Positions 7,564 to 14,594 are shown, counted from the stretch's first letter. The stretch: DNA of 15,252 nucleotides from Enterococcus sp. DIV0212c (GCF_017377505.1 NZ_JAFREN010000035.1:1-15252), one strand, 5' to 3'. Numbers and translations are program-made. The notes: a model not told the origin generated them from the letters alone.

Positions 7564-8586
7564 TCATAAATCATGATTTAGTGAGCTTTCTTTTTTATAC
7601 CTCAGACCTTTTTCCGCCAGCCTTCTAAGTAGCTGATAAACCCAGTTATCTTTGGGAGAAATCCAATTTCGTTTGATCTCATTTCGCTTGTTTGTATCAA
7701 AATATCTCGGCGGCTTTCCGTCCAATTTATCGTGAGTATGATAGGGATCATCTCTTGGTCGTTCTCCATAGTTAAAAGATTCACCATTGGCGATGGCACT
7801 TTCAAAATAATCACTAGCTTGTGTTTGTTCTTTCCACTGACTTAGAAGCTGACCTTGTTCATCTATAATAAATTCGCTGTGATAATCTCCAGATAAAATT
7901 TTCCGATAGAAGCCACGCTTTCTGATTTTCTTTATTAACCCTTTATTTGTAAGAGTTCTAACACCTTTATTCAGATCATCAGCTGATACGTCTACACCAA
8001 AATGAGCGCGATTATGATATTGAGGGTCGGCATAAAACCAATCTTTGCCAAGAATCAGTTTTATTGCTGCTTCATCGTTTTTCAAGTCGTATCTTTTTTT
8101 ATAGTTTTCTACATATTCAATATTACATCTATCTAATTGATTTCTAAATTGATGAATTTTTGTTTCAGTTGCGTATTTTTTCTTGAGTGCTGTTTTCGTT
8201 AATTTTTTGTCTGCTTGCGCTATAACCAATCCATTCGGAAATGCTCGTTGTACAGATTTTGAATAACTATTAAAAAAAGGAGCCCCAGGAGGCATTTTGT
8301 TGCAGAATTTATACTCTGTTGACGCAAATTGTAAATCACCTGAATCATCCAGATATCCGCCCAAATGATCAATAACCAGTATCACTTTCGCTGCATCTGA
8401 AAGCAGACTTTTTTCAAACATTTCAGTATAGATCTTAGAACCCACTAAAAATATCGATGGATCATCCGTCAGTGTATTGTTATTTAAATTATTTATGTAA
8501 GCAATCAGAGCAGCTTCGTCCCAGCCATGTTGCTGAAGTTTTTCTACTTTTTCAAGGATAGTTGAAGAAAAATTTAATTCTTGCAT
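7564..8586 (-). CDS. Uncharacterised 340-residue protein, possibly DUF3114-type
   Basis: I do not recognise a function. The chain is hydrophilic, with no signal peptide and no membrane segment, so it is probably cytosolic. The N-terminal 130 residues look helical, with a hydrophobic stretch around AAKVILVIDHLGGYL (about 65-79). The middle is Lys-rich. The C-terminal half holds possibly conserved polar patches: YHNRAHFGVDVS (about 189-200), GDYHSEFIIDEQG (about 233-245), GESFNYGERP (about 268-277) and DGKPPRYFD (about 290-298). From memory the layout resembles DUF3114 proteins of streptococci and enterococci, but this is tentative. The ATG has a strong SD, AAGGAG, with seven-base spacing, so it is very likely expressed. 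It stands alone between nifJ and the IsdG-like gene, with its own weak promoter and terminator. There are no frame breaks. Confidence 0.8.
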   Translation of the reverse strand: MQELNFSSTILEKVEKLQQHGWDEAALIAYINNLNNNTLTDDPSIFLVGSKIYTEMFEKSLLSDAAKVILVIDHLGGYLDDSGDLQFASTEYKFCNKMPPGAPFFNSYSKSVQRAFPNGLVIAQADKKLTKTALKKKYATETKIHQFRNQLDRCNIEYVENYKKRYDLKNDEAAIKLILGKDWFYADPQYHNRAHFGVDVSADDLNKGVRTLTNKGLIKKIRKRGFYRKILSGDYHSEFIIDEQGQLLSQWKEQTQASDYFESAIANGESFNYGERPRDDPYHTHDKLDGKPPRYFDTNKRNEIKRNWISPKDNWVYQLLRRLAEKGLRYKKESSLNHDL

Positions 8587-8617
8587 CTCTTTTCTCCTTT
8601 GTGTTCGTTTGACTTCT

Positions 8618-8623
8618 ACTATA
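8618..8623 (-). promoter_or_regulatory. Possible -10 element of the 340-residue gene
   Basis: TATAGT on the minus strand (8623-8618) lies 32 bp before the start codon. The -35 position 17 bases upstream (TGTAAA) is poor and there is no TGn extension. It is the best promoter candidate in the gap, but weak. Confidence 0.3.
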
Positions 8624-8682
8624 CCTGCTTTTTTATTAAATTTACACTTATTTGAATAAACTCGAAGTAGAAAAAGAAAGAA

Positions 8683-8723
8683 GTGTGTGGGACAAAAGTA
8701 AAAAGCACTTTTGTTTCACACAC
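8683..8723 (-). terminator. Terminator of the IsdG-like gene
   Basis: The 17-base arms 8683-8699 and 8707-8723 pair fully, with two G-U wobbles and a seven-base loop. On the minus strand the stem is followed by a T-rich stretch (TTCTTTCTTTTT). The core ACAAAAGT...ACTTTTGT is shared with the terminator at 11393-11432, so the two are one hairpin family. Confidence 0.8.
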
Positions 8724-8732
8724 GAACTACGA

Positions 8733-8795
8733 ATAAACGGTGGAAACAGAAGTAACCTCTTATTTCTCGTGGTTAAACACTTCTGTCCCATCCTC
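8733..8795. repeat. Intergenic hairpin repeat, copy 1
   Basis: This copy matches 9260-9325 closely, including 24 identical bases at 8772-8795. It folds with CAGAAG (8747-8752) pairing CTTCTG (8780-8785) and AACC (8754-8757) pairing GGTT (8771-8774). It lies between the stop of the IsdG-like gene and its terminator. From memory, similar sequences recur between genes in enterococci. Confidence 0.75.
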
Positions 8796-8811
8796 TCCTA
8801 ATATATATTTT

Positions 8812-9120
8812 TTAAGCAGAAACTTCATAGCTTTTTCTGATTTTTTCTAAGACAACAGAAGGTTTAGCTTCTTTATTTTTATGTGCCTCTCGATGCTCTT
8901 GTAAATGCTCTGGGCGTTTCAGCCAGTTTTGAAAATCTTTTTTACTTTGCCATTTTGAAACCAACATAAATTCACAGGTATCTTTATCTTCTGAAAACCA
9001 GCATTCACTTGATAAACAACCAGAAAATCCTACCATTGAAGCTACATCTTTACTGGTTTTAGCTTCAAAAATTTCTCTGCCTTCTTTTTTTATAATAAAT
9101 GCAACAGTTTGAACGATCAT
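8812..9120 (-). CDS. IsdG-like antibiotic biosynthesis monooxygenase family protein
   Basis: This small cytosolic protein (102 residues) has the size and pattern of the dimeric alpha/beta ABM fold. The stretch KWQSKKDFQNWLK followed by H aligns well with S. aureus IsdG. Trp66 and His76 have the same ten-residue spacing as the IsdG catalytic Trp67 and haem-ligand His77. The third IsdG catalytic residue, Asn7, corresponds to Ala7 here, so haem degradation cannot be assumed. A near-perfect Fur box at 9148-9162 overlaps the predicted transcript start, which implies repression when iron is plentiful and supports a haem or iron role. The ATG has the SD AAGGAG. It is monocistronic, with its own terminator, and is flanked by two related intergenic hairpin modules. 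A role in haem handling is inferred; another ABM activity is possible. Confidence 0.85.
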   Translation of the reverse strand: MIVQTVAFIIKKEGREIFEAKTSKDVASMVGFSGCLSSECWFSEDKDTCEFMLVSKWQSKKDFQNWLKRPEHLQEHREAHKNKEAKPSVVLEKIRKSYEVSA

Positions 9121-9147
9121 GAGTTCCTCTCCTTTTCTAATTTTAAT

Positions 9148-9162
9148 TGATAATGATTCTCA
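9148..9162. promoter_or_regulatory. Fur box of the IsdG-like gene
   Basis: TGATAATGATTCTCA matches the Fur 7-1-7 inverted repeat TGATAAT-N-ATTATCA at every position but one. It covers about +1 to +15 of the predicted transcript, where bound Fur would block transcription. No other Fur-like site was seen in the window. Confidence 0.85.
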
Positions 9163-9168
9163 CTTAAA

Positions 9169-9174
9169 ATTATA
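9169..9174 (-). promoter_or_regulatory. -10 element of the IsdG-like gene
   Basis: A perfect TATAAT on the minus strand (9174-9169) places the transcript start near 9162. The -35 candidates (TTCAGT at 16 bases, GTTCAG at 17) are poor. Confidence 0.6.
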
Positions 9175-9209
9175 GCATACTTCTTTATTAACTGAACAAT
9201 ATAAAAAAA

Positions 9210-9248
9210 GTGACTGAGACCTAACTCTTTGAGTCACATCTCAGTCAC
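9210..9248 (-). terminator. Terminator of glnRA
   Basis: The ten-base arms 9210-9219 and 9239-9248 pair perfectly, and an inner stem pairs ACTC with GAGT. On the minus strand the stem is followed by seven T residues (9209-9203). It shares the CTGAG and TAACTC cores with 3604-3646 and 14595-14633. Confidence 0.88.
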
Positions 9249-9259
9249 GTGAAAGCTTG

Positions 9260-9325
9260 ATAAACAGTGGAATCAGAAGCAACTCCTTCTTATTTCTCGG
9301 AGTTAAACACTTCTGTCCCATCCTC
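9260..9325. repeat. Intergenic hairpin repeat, copy 2
   Basis: This is the second copy of the repeat at 8733-8795, placed between the glnA stop and the glnA terminator. It folds with CAGAAG (9274-9279) pairing CTTCTG (9310-9315) and AACTCC (9281-9286) pairing GGAGTT (9299-9304). The inner stem differs from copy 1 on both arms yet still pairs. Confidence 0.75.
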
Positions 9326-9332
9326 ACACTTC

Positions 9333-10673
9333 TTAATATAATTCTAAATATTGTTCTCTTTCCCATTCAGAAACAGTTTGACGGAAAGCAGCCCATTCCA
9401 TACGTTTCGCTTCAACAAAGTTCACATAAATGTGCTCACCTAAAGCATTGATCATCACATCATCTTTACGTAATTCTTTGATAGCATTATGCAATGTTGA
9501 AGGTAAATCATGGATTTGTGCTTCTTTTCGTTCTTCTTCATTCATCACATAAATATTGCGGTCAACCGCTTGCGGTGGATCAATTTCATTTTTGATTCCA
9601 TCTAATCCAGCTTGTAAAAGTGTTGCCATTGTTAAGTATGGATTTGCCGACGGGTCAACCGAGCGTAATTCTAAACGAGTAGACAGTCCACGTGATTCAG
9701 GAACACGTACCAATGGCGAACGATTGCGACCGCTCCAAGCAACATATACTGGTGCTTCATAACCTGGTACTAAACGTTTATATGAATTAACAGTTGGATT
9801 ACAAACTGCTGTATAAGCGCGAGCATGTTTCAATAACCCACCAAGGAAATGATAAGCTGTTTGACTTAATTGCATCGGTCCATTTTCATCATAAAAGACA
9901 TTTTCATCGTCTTTAAATAATGACATATTGCAGTGCATTCCTGAGCCATTGATACCATATAATGGTTTTGGCATAAATGTTGCGTGCAAGCCATGTTTTC
10001 TAGCAATTGTTTTAACGACTAATTTAAAGGTTTGGATGTTGTCACAAGCTTCAATAACATCAGCATATTTAAAGTCGATCTCATGTTGACCTGGTGCAAC
10101 TTCATGATGTGATGCTTCAACTTCAAATCCAAGACTTTCTAATTCAAGAACGATATCTCTACGACAATTTTCACCAAGATCGGTTGGGGCAAAATCGAAA
10201 TATCCACCACGATCGTTTAAATCCGTTGTGATTTTACCATCTTCATCTAATTTGAATAAGAAAAATTCCGGCTCAGGCCCAAGATTGAATGAAGTAAAAC
10301 CTAACGCTTCCATATCTGCCAGTGCCCGTTTTAAATTACCACGAGGATCCCCTGCAAATGGCGTTCCATCCGGATTATAAATATCACAAATCAAACGAGC
10401 AACTTTCCCGTGTGTGCTCTCCCATGGAAAAATCATCCACGTGGATACGTCTGGATATAAATACATATCACTTTCTTCAATTCTCACAAAACCTTCAATA
10501 GAAGACCCATCAAACATCATTTTATTGCTTAACACTTTGTCTAATTGGCTCACTGGAACTTCCACGTTTTTGATTGTTCCCATAATGTCTGTAAACATTA
10601 ATCGTAAAAATCGAACATTTTCTTCATCGGCTATTCGTTTGATATCTTCTACTGTGTTTTGTCTTTTCGTCAT
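9333..10673 (-). CDS. glnA: Glutamine synthetase, type I (GSI-alpha)
   Basis: GlnA makes glutamine from glutamate, ammonia and ATP as a cytosolic dodecamer. The chosen start gives 446 residues, close to B. subtilis GlnA (444). Visible motifs are [10 protein letters not shown] (53-62), the metal ligands in EPEFF (about 134-136), GSGMHCNMS (243-251), [10 protein letters not shown] (292-301), the flap Glu at about 306, and the ATP/glutamate site NRSPLVRVP (317-325). Arg64 corresponds to the B. subtilis feedback-inhibition Arg62, consistent with the non-adenylylated GSI-alpha class. The frame opens seven codons earlier at 10694, but that ATG has no SD, whereas the ATG at 10673 has AAGGA close upstream. 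It follows glnR by 42 bp with no terminator between, as in the glnRA operon. In this group feedback-inhibited GlnA also stimulates GlnR binding. Confidence 0.97.
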   Translation of the reverse strand: MTKRQNTVEDIKRIADEENVRFLRLMFTDIMGTIKNVEVPVSQLDKVLSNKMMFDGSSIEGFVRIEESDMYLYPDVSTWMIFPWESTHGKVARLICDIYNPDGTPFAGDPRGNLKRALADMEALGFTSFNLGPEPEFFLFKLDEDGKITTDLNDRGGYFDFAPTDLGENCRRDIVLELESLGFEVEASHHEVAPGQHEIDFKYADVIEACDNIQTFKLVVKTIARKHGLHATFMPKPLYGINGSGMHCNMSLFKDDENVFYDENGPMQLSQTAYHFLGGLLKHARAYTAVCNPTVNSYKRLVPGYEAPVYVAWSGRNRSPLVRVPESRGLSTRLELRSVDPSANPYLTMATLLQAGLDGIKNEIDPPQAVDRNIYVMNEEERKEAQIHDLPSTLHNAIKELRKDDVMINALGEHIYVNFVEAKRMEWAAFRQTVSEWEREQYLELY

Positions 10674-10715
10674 TGTATCCTTCACGTCCTTCATTTTTTG
10701 TGTAAAGCTAAACTG

Positions 10716-11099
10716 TTACAATTTTGGTCCTCTGGATTGGAATGGATTTTGTTGAGTAAGTCCGCCTTGAGAAATAAGTTCATCATATAAAATCTTCCGA
10801 ACATCTTCATCGGTCAGCGGTTTGTTTGATTCTTGGGCATGCAATTGTTCTTCTAGCTTCATTTCATAGACACGTTTGATTCCTGCCATGTTTAGACCAT
10901 CAGATAAATAATCTTTGATTTCCAGTAATACATCGATATCGTTCAGTGAATACATACGCCGATTTCCTTCGCTTCTTTCTGGATGAATCAAATCTTGCTC
11001 TTCATAATAACGGATTTGACGTGCTGATAAATCGGTCAGTTTCATAACTGTACCAATTGGAAAAACTGACATCGATCGTCTCAGTTCCTTTTCTCTCAT
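10716..11099 (-). CDS. glnR: MerR-family nitrogen repressor GlnR
   Basis: GlnR is a dimeric MerR-type repressor of glnRA and other nitrogen genes, acting when glutamine is plentiful. The 127 residues include the N-terminal winged helix-turn-helix with SARQIRYYEEQDLIHPERS, the wing GNRRMYSLNDID, and a helical dimerisation part. The C-terminal tail (LTQQNPFQSRGPKL) is the type that senses feedback-inhibited glutamine synthetase in Bacillus. A GTG in frame at 11105 would sit inside the ribosome binding site AGAGAGGGGGG, so the ATG at 11099, five bases after the G run, is the better start. A good promoter and an exact GlnR box lie upstream, consistent with autoregulation. Confidence 0.95.
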   Translation of the reverse strand: MREKELRRSMSVFPIGTVMKLTDLSARQIRYYEEQDLIHPERSEGNRRMYSLNDIDVLLEIKDYLSDGLNMAGIKRVYEMKLEEQLHAQESNKPLTDEDVRKILYDELISQGGLTQQNPFQSRGPKL

Positions 11100-11170
11100 A
11101 TCCACCCCCCTCTCTTATTTAAAAGCGCAGCAGATTGTTTAGCTCTGGTAGAAAAATAGGAAAATAGGTT

Positions 11171-11187
11171 TGTGTATTTTTTTGACA
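11171..11187. promoter_or_regulatory. Second, near-match GlnR box in the glnR leader
   Basis: TGTGT-N7-TGACA matches the GlnR/TnrA consensus TGTNA-N7-TNACA at all but one fixed base. It lies about 52-68 bases downstream of the predicted transcript start, 111 bp from the exact box. In that position it could act as a roadblock or support looping. A chance match in AT-rich DNA is possible. Confidence 0.5.
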
Positions 11188-11245
11188 CAGGTATATTTTA
11201 TCTTTTTCTGAAGCTCTGTCCTGCATAGCTAGATATGTTAAATAT

Positions 11246-11274
11246 AGAATATCAATACTTTTTTCTGTTGTCAA
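11246..11274 (-). promoter_or_regulatory. Promoter of glnR-glnA
   Basis: A perfect -35 TTGACA (11274-11269) is followed after 17 bases by TATTCT (11251-11246), preceded by TGA, an extended -10. The transcript would start near 11239, leaving a leader of about 140 bases before the glnR ATG. Confidence 0.75.
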
Positions 11275-11281
11275 CGATTTA

Positions 11282-11298
11282 TGTTAGGTTTCCTGACA
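11282..11298. promoter_or_regulatory. GlnR box (operator of glnRA)
   Basis: TGTTA-N7-TGACA is an exact match to the GlnR/TnrA consensus TGTNA-N7-TNACA. It lies just upstream of the -35 element, about 43-59 bases before the predicted transcript start, which is where glnRA operators lie in Bacillus. The rest of the 369-bp gap 11106-11474 holds the promoter, the second box, an AT-rich stretch and the hflX terminator; no gene was seen there. Confidence 0.88.
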
Positions 11299-11392
11299 TA
11301 AAAAACATTTTTTCGATTTTTTAATCAAAAAAGTAACTATTCCTATCATTTTTCGTGAAATCATCTAACATCTATTATTTAAATGAAAATAG

Positions 11393-11432
11393 AAGAGCGA
11401 GGCAAAAGTAAAAACACTTTTGTCTCGCTCTT
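11393..11432 (-). terminator. Terminator of the phosphodiesterase-miaA-hflX operon
   Basis: The arms 11393-11409 and 11416-11432 form a 17-bp stem with one G-U wobble and a six-base loop, 42 bp after the hflX stop. The following minus-strand sequence is T-rich (CTATTTTCATTT). The core CAAAAGT...ACTTTTG is shared with the terminator at 8683-8723. Confidence 0.8.
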
Positions 11433-11474
11433 TAAAAACTAAATTAAACTACTTTATAACGTCTACTTACCTAA

Positions 11475-12713
11475 CTACTCTGAAGAATTTGCCCATCTCG
11501 AGCCATCTTTAGCAAAGCCTTTAACATGATAAACATTTTCATCTTCCTCAAAACTTTCCGATAAAAGTAATGTATGACGCGTTAATTCGCTTAGTTGTTG
11601 TCCTTGGTCCGATGGAATATCAAGCTCATAAGGAACTAATAACTCCATCATCTTTTCTCTAACGGCTTTTGTAAGTTGTTCTTTTTCCTGCGTACTTTTA
11701 GCTGAAACCAATACGTTAGGAAATAGGGTCGGAGTAAACTCGTTTTCATTGATTTGATCACTTTTATTGTAGACTGTTAAAACCGGGATCTGCTCTAAAT
11801 CAAGATCATTCAGTAAGTCGACAACTGTTTCTTCATGCTGTAAACGATCTTCTGCACTTGCATCGACTACATGCAATAACAAGTCCATCCTGCGGCTTTC
11901 TTCTAGCGTTGATTGAAAAGCCTCGATCAATTGTGTGGGTAAATCCTGAATAAATCCTACTGTATCCGTCATCGTTACAATCATCCCTTGTGGAAGTTGC
12001 CATTTTTTTGTTAAAGGATCTAAAGTCGCGAACAATTGATCTTCTGAGTAAGTTCCAGCTGTTGTCAGTAAATTTAAAATTGTCGATTTACCCGCGTTCG
12101 TGTAGCCAATCAAACCGATTTGAAAAATGTCAGATGCTCGGCGCTTTTGTCTACTTCGTTCACGATGAGCTGTTACTTCTTTTAACTCTCTTTTAATGGC
12201 TGTTATTTTGTTTCGAATATGTCGGCGGTCAGATTCAAGCTTAGTTTCACCAGGACCTCTTGTACCGATTCCCCCACCTAAACGTGATAACTGTTTACCT
12301 TGTCCAATCAATCGAGGTAACAGATAATTCAATTGTGCCAGTTCAACTTGTAATTTACCTTCTTTTGAACGTGCCCGCATCGCGAAAATATCTAAAATCA
12401 ACTGGACTCGATCAATGACTTTGACACCAACGGCCTCAACAATCAACTGATTTTGTCTCGGTGTTAATTCATGATTAAAAATAACGATATCTGCTTCATA
12501 TGCATCGACTAACTGAACTAGTTCCTCTACCTTTCCTTTACCAATCACGGTTTGACGGTCTACCCGAGGTCGTTTTTGTGTCAAAGAAAACACGACTTCA
12601 CCTTGTGCTGTTTTAGTTAGATTTTTCAATTCTTTCATAGAACCTTCGAATCTAGTATAATTTTCTTCTGTTTCCACACCTACTAAAATAACCTTTTCTG
12701 CTATCTTATTCAT
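11475..12713 (-). CDS. hflX: GTPase HflX
   Basis: HflX is a ribosome-associated GTPase that splits or rescues stalled 70S ribosomes under stress. The 412 residues contain the N-terminal HflX domain, the glycine-rich GGGIGTRGPGETKLE segment (146-160), then the G domain with G1 GYTNAGKST (203-211), G3 DTVGF (250-254), G4 NKSD (316-319) and G5 SAK (337-339). A short C-terminal domain follows. The ATG lies 3 bp after the miaA stop, and its SD (GGAAGGA) is inside the end of miaA, so the two are co-transcribed and probably coupled. The miaA-hflX pairing is also known elsewhere (in E. coli with hfq between them). A terminator follows, making it the last gene of the operon. It appears intact. Confidence 0.96.
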   Translation of the reverse strand: MNKIAEKVILVGVETEENYTRFEGSMKELKNLTKTAQGEVVFSLTQKRPRVDRQTVIGKGKVEELVQLVDAYEADIVIFNHELTPRQNQLIVEAVGVKVIDRVQLILDIFAMRARSKEGKLQVELAQLNYLLPRLIGQGKQLSRLGGGIGTRGPGETKLESDRRHIRNKITAIKRELKEVTAHRERSRQKRRASDIFQIGLIGYTNAGKSTILNLLTTAGTYSEDQLFATLDPLTKKWQLPQGMIVTMTDTVGFIQDLPTQLIEAFQSTLEESRRMDLLLHVVDASAEDRLQHEETVVDLLNDLDLEQIPVLTVYNKSDQINENEFTPTLFPNVLVSAKSTQEKEQLTKAVREKMMELLVPYELDIPSDQGQQLSELTRHTLLLSESFEEDENVYHVKGFAKDGSRWANSSE

Positions 12714-12716
12714 TTT

Positions 12717-13649
12717 TTATCCTTCCGAAGAAACCAGCCAGTCTTCGATTTTTTTTTCTAATTCTGAAATTGTTTCAGGAAATTGGACTAAATCCCACCA
12801 GCTAGCGTTCATGCGATTTCTAAACCACGTCAATTGTCTTTTGGCATATCTTCTTGAATTTTGCTTTACTTGTTCAGTTGCTTCATCTAACGTTTCTTTG
12901 CCAGCAAAATAGGGGAAAAACTCTTTATAACCGATTCCTTGAATCGATTGTTGTGTTTGTTGCTCATACAGTAATTCAGCTTCTTTTAACAGTCCTTGTT
13001 TAACCATCATATCTACACGACTATTAATACGATCATACAATAACTTACGATCTGTTTCTAAACCAACAAGAAAATAATCATACAATTGCTTTGGTTTTTC
13101 TTTTGGTGTTAAAATACTGAAACCTGTTTTATCAAAAACTTCTAGTGCTCGAACAACCTTTTTACGATTATTAAAATGAATACTTTCAGCTGCTTGTGCA
13201 TCTTTTTCTTGCAACAATTCCCACAAACGTTGATTGCCATGTATTTCTGCAAACTGTTCATATTTTTCACGAATCTCTGTTGACTCATCTTGAGAACCCA
13301 ATTCAAAATCATAAAGCAGTGCTTGAACATAAAGTCCCGTCCCGCCTACAACGATTGGCAACTTTCCTTTTGCTGTAATTGAATCAATTGCCTGTCGTCC
13401 TTCTTTTTGAAAATCTGCCACAGAATAGGTCTCAGATAATTCACGGCAATCTATCAAATGATGCACAATACCAGCTCGCTCTTCTTCGGTCGCTTTTGCT
13501 GTTCCTATATCTAAATGTTTATAGACCTGCATTGAATCTCCACTAATTATTTCTCCATTTAACTCTTTTGCTAGTTCAATACTTAAAGCGGTTTTCCCAA
13601 CTGCTGTCGGTCCTACTATTACTAATACTTTTTTCACTCTATTATTCAT
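12717..13649 (-). CDS. miaA: tRNA dimethylallyltransferase MiaA
   Basis: MiaA adds a dimethylallyl group to adenosine 37 of tRNAs that read codons beginning with U. The 310 residues show the P-loop GPTAVGKT (13-20), the tRNA/active-site segment SGDSMQVY (36-43), DIGTAK (47-52), VVGGTGLY near residue 100, and the C-terminal RYAKRQLTWFRN typical of the family. The start is uncertain. The ATG at 13649 overlaps the preceding stop by 4 bp, but its SD (AAAGG) is directly adjacent. A GTG four codons later (13637) would give the more usual N-terminus MKKVLVIVGPTAVGKT, with a spacing of about 11. The product changes by only four residues. Confidence 0.96.
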   Translation of the reverse strand: MNNRVKKVLVIVGPTAVGKTALSIELAKELNGEIISGDSMQVYKHLDIGTAKATEEERAGIVHHLIDCRELSETYSVADFQKEGRQAIDSITAKGKLPIVVGGTGLYVQALLYDFELGSQDESTEIREKYEQFAEIHGNQRLWELLQEKDAQAAESIHFNNRKKVVRALEVFDKTGFSILTPKEKPKQLYDYFLVGLETDRKLLYDRINSRVDMMVKQGLLKEAELLYEQQTQQSIQGIGYKEFFPYFAGKETLDEATEQVKQNSRRYAKRQLTWFRNRMNASWWDLVQFPETISELEKKIEDWLVSSEG

Positions 13650-14386
13650 CCTTTATTTTGTATCAACTCACGTATTTGCAATGCAATACCTGGAAAATCA
13701 GTATGAATCCCAGTCAATTGATGAATAAAACAAAGCTTCATCTGTTCTTCATCATTTACAGTCCAAGGCCGAATCGATTTTGGAAAATCTGCCAAATCGG
13801 CTAAATGCTCAAGTACCCAATCAATGTTGGGATGAATGCCTTCAATAAATGTTGACTGAAGCGCTTTTTGTTCAGCTTTTTCTGATAAATTAAATACTGA
13901 AGCGATCTTTTGATTTTTTTCTATCTCCCAAATTTTTTCTAAACTTGGAAAATAAAAACTTGAATACATATAATCAAATGGCCAACTTTGAGATTGCATA
14001 AGTTGAACGATCAATTCTTCAATACCTTCATAATGTATCTTATCTGTTTTTATTTCAATGTTCAATAGACCATGAAAATTTTCTCTTTTCAACAGCAGTA
14101 CAACTTCTTCTAGAGTAGGAATTTCTTGAACCATTGGATTTTTTTCAAACCAACTGCCCGCATCTAATTGTTTTAGCTCTGTTAAGGTTAATGCCCCAAC
14201 TTCTCCGTAACCATTCGTAGTGCGAGCGACTGTTTCATCATGAATGATAATCAACCTATTGTCTTTTGATAATTGGACATCTAACTCGATTCCATCTGAT
14301 CCAACTCGGATGGCTTCTTTAAAAGCTGCCAAGGTATTTTCTGGATGGGTGCCTTTGCTGCCACGATGGGCGATTATTTTTGTCAC
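13646..14386 (-). CDS. Cytosolic glycerophosphodiester phosphodiesterase
   Basis: The enzyme hydrolyses glycerophosphodiesters to glycerol-3-phosphate and an alcohol. With a GTG start the product has 246 residues and carries the GDPD active-site motifs HRG (His7), PENT (15-18), ELDV (Glu34, Asp36), HD (His49) and the later metal-ligand segment NIEIKTD. There is no signal peptide or membrane segment, so it is the cytosolic UgpQ-like type. The reading frame is open 17 codons further to an ATG at 14437, but that ATG falls in the -35 element, whereas the GTG at 14386 has GGAGG with seven-base spacing. Its stop overlaps the miaA start by 4 bp. It is the first gene of the operon with miaA and hflX; the functional link to those two is not obvious. 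Confidence 0.94.
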   Translation of the reverse strand: MTKIIAHRGSKGTHPENTLAAFKEAIRVGSDGIELDVQLSKDNRLIIIHDETVARTTNGYGEVGALTLTELKQLDAGSWFEKNPMVQEIPTLEEVVLLLKRENFHGLLNIEIKTDKIHYEGIEELIVQLMQSQSWPFDYMYSSFYFPSLEKIWEIEKNQKIASVFNLSEKAEQKALQSTFIEGIHPNIDWVLEHLADLADFPKSIRPWTVNDEEQMKLCFIHQLTGIHTDFPGIALQIRELIQNKG

Positions 14387-14408
14387 AGTTCTCCCTCCAA
14401 TCGAAATT

Positions 14409-14437
14409 ATTGTATCATTCCTAAGAACGAGTATCAA
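14409..14437 (-). promoter_or_regulatory. Promoter of the phosphodiesterase-miaA-hflX operon
   Basis: TTGATA (14437-14432), a 17-base spacer and TACAAT (14414-14409) with a TGA extension form a near-consensus promoter. The transcript would start near 14402, about 16 bases before the GTG start and including its ribosome binding site. Confidence 0.8.
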
Positions 14438-14473
14438 ACATTTATTAAGCTCTATGCTTTTGCATATAGATAG

Positions 14474-14545
14474 AATAAGGTTGAGATAAAAGCATCTTGC
14501 CCGAGAACCAAGTAGTTGTCGTGCAATATCAACTCGTACCTTATT
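14474..14545. repeat. 72-bp imperfect inverted repeat between operons
   Basis: AATAAGG at 14474-14480 pairs with CCTTATT at 14539-14545. TTGAGAT (14481-14487) can pair with ATATCAA (14526-14532) with one mismatch and a bulge, and TTGC (14497-14500) pairs with GCAA (14523-14526) as an alternative. It lies between one operon's terminator and the next operon's promoter. It may be a dispersed intergenic element; no coding or mobile-element function is visible. Confidence 0.4.
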
Positions 14546-14594
14546 ATGTTACCACTTTTAGTTGCTTGTTTGACACCGTTTATCGGGATCAAAA

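Noticed and set aside
7567..7580. 14-bp perfect palindrome TAAATCATGATTTA at the 3' end of the 340-residue gene
   Set aside because: It is AT-rich, inside the coding sequence, too short for a stable hairpin, and consistent with chance.
7602..7814. 70-codon frame inside the 340-residue gene, same strand
   Set aside because: It is an out-of-frame overlap with the larger gene, which has the strong SD and full-length coding character.
10414..10755. Plus-strand 113-codon frame spanning the glnA start and glnR end
   Set aside because: It is antisense to both genes, contains low-complexity hydrophobic sequence and has no promoter or SD.
11308..11332. A/T-only hairpin upstream of the GlnR box
   Set aside because: It is mostly T runs against A runs, common by chance in this AT-rich spacer; at most it acts as an UP-type element.
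14387..14437. Upstream ATG start at 14437 for the phosphodiesterase
   Set aside because: That ATG lies in the -35 element; the GTG at 14386 has a perfect SD and gives the family N-terminus.
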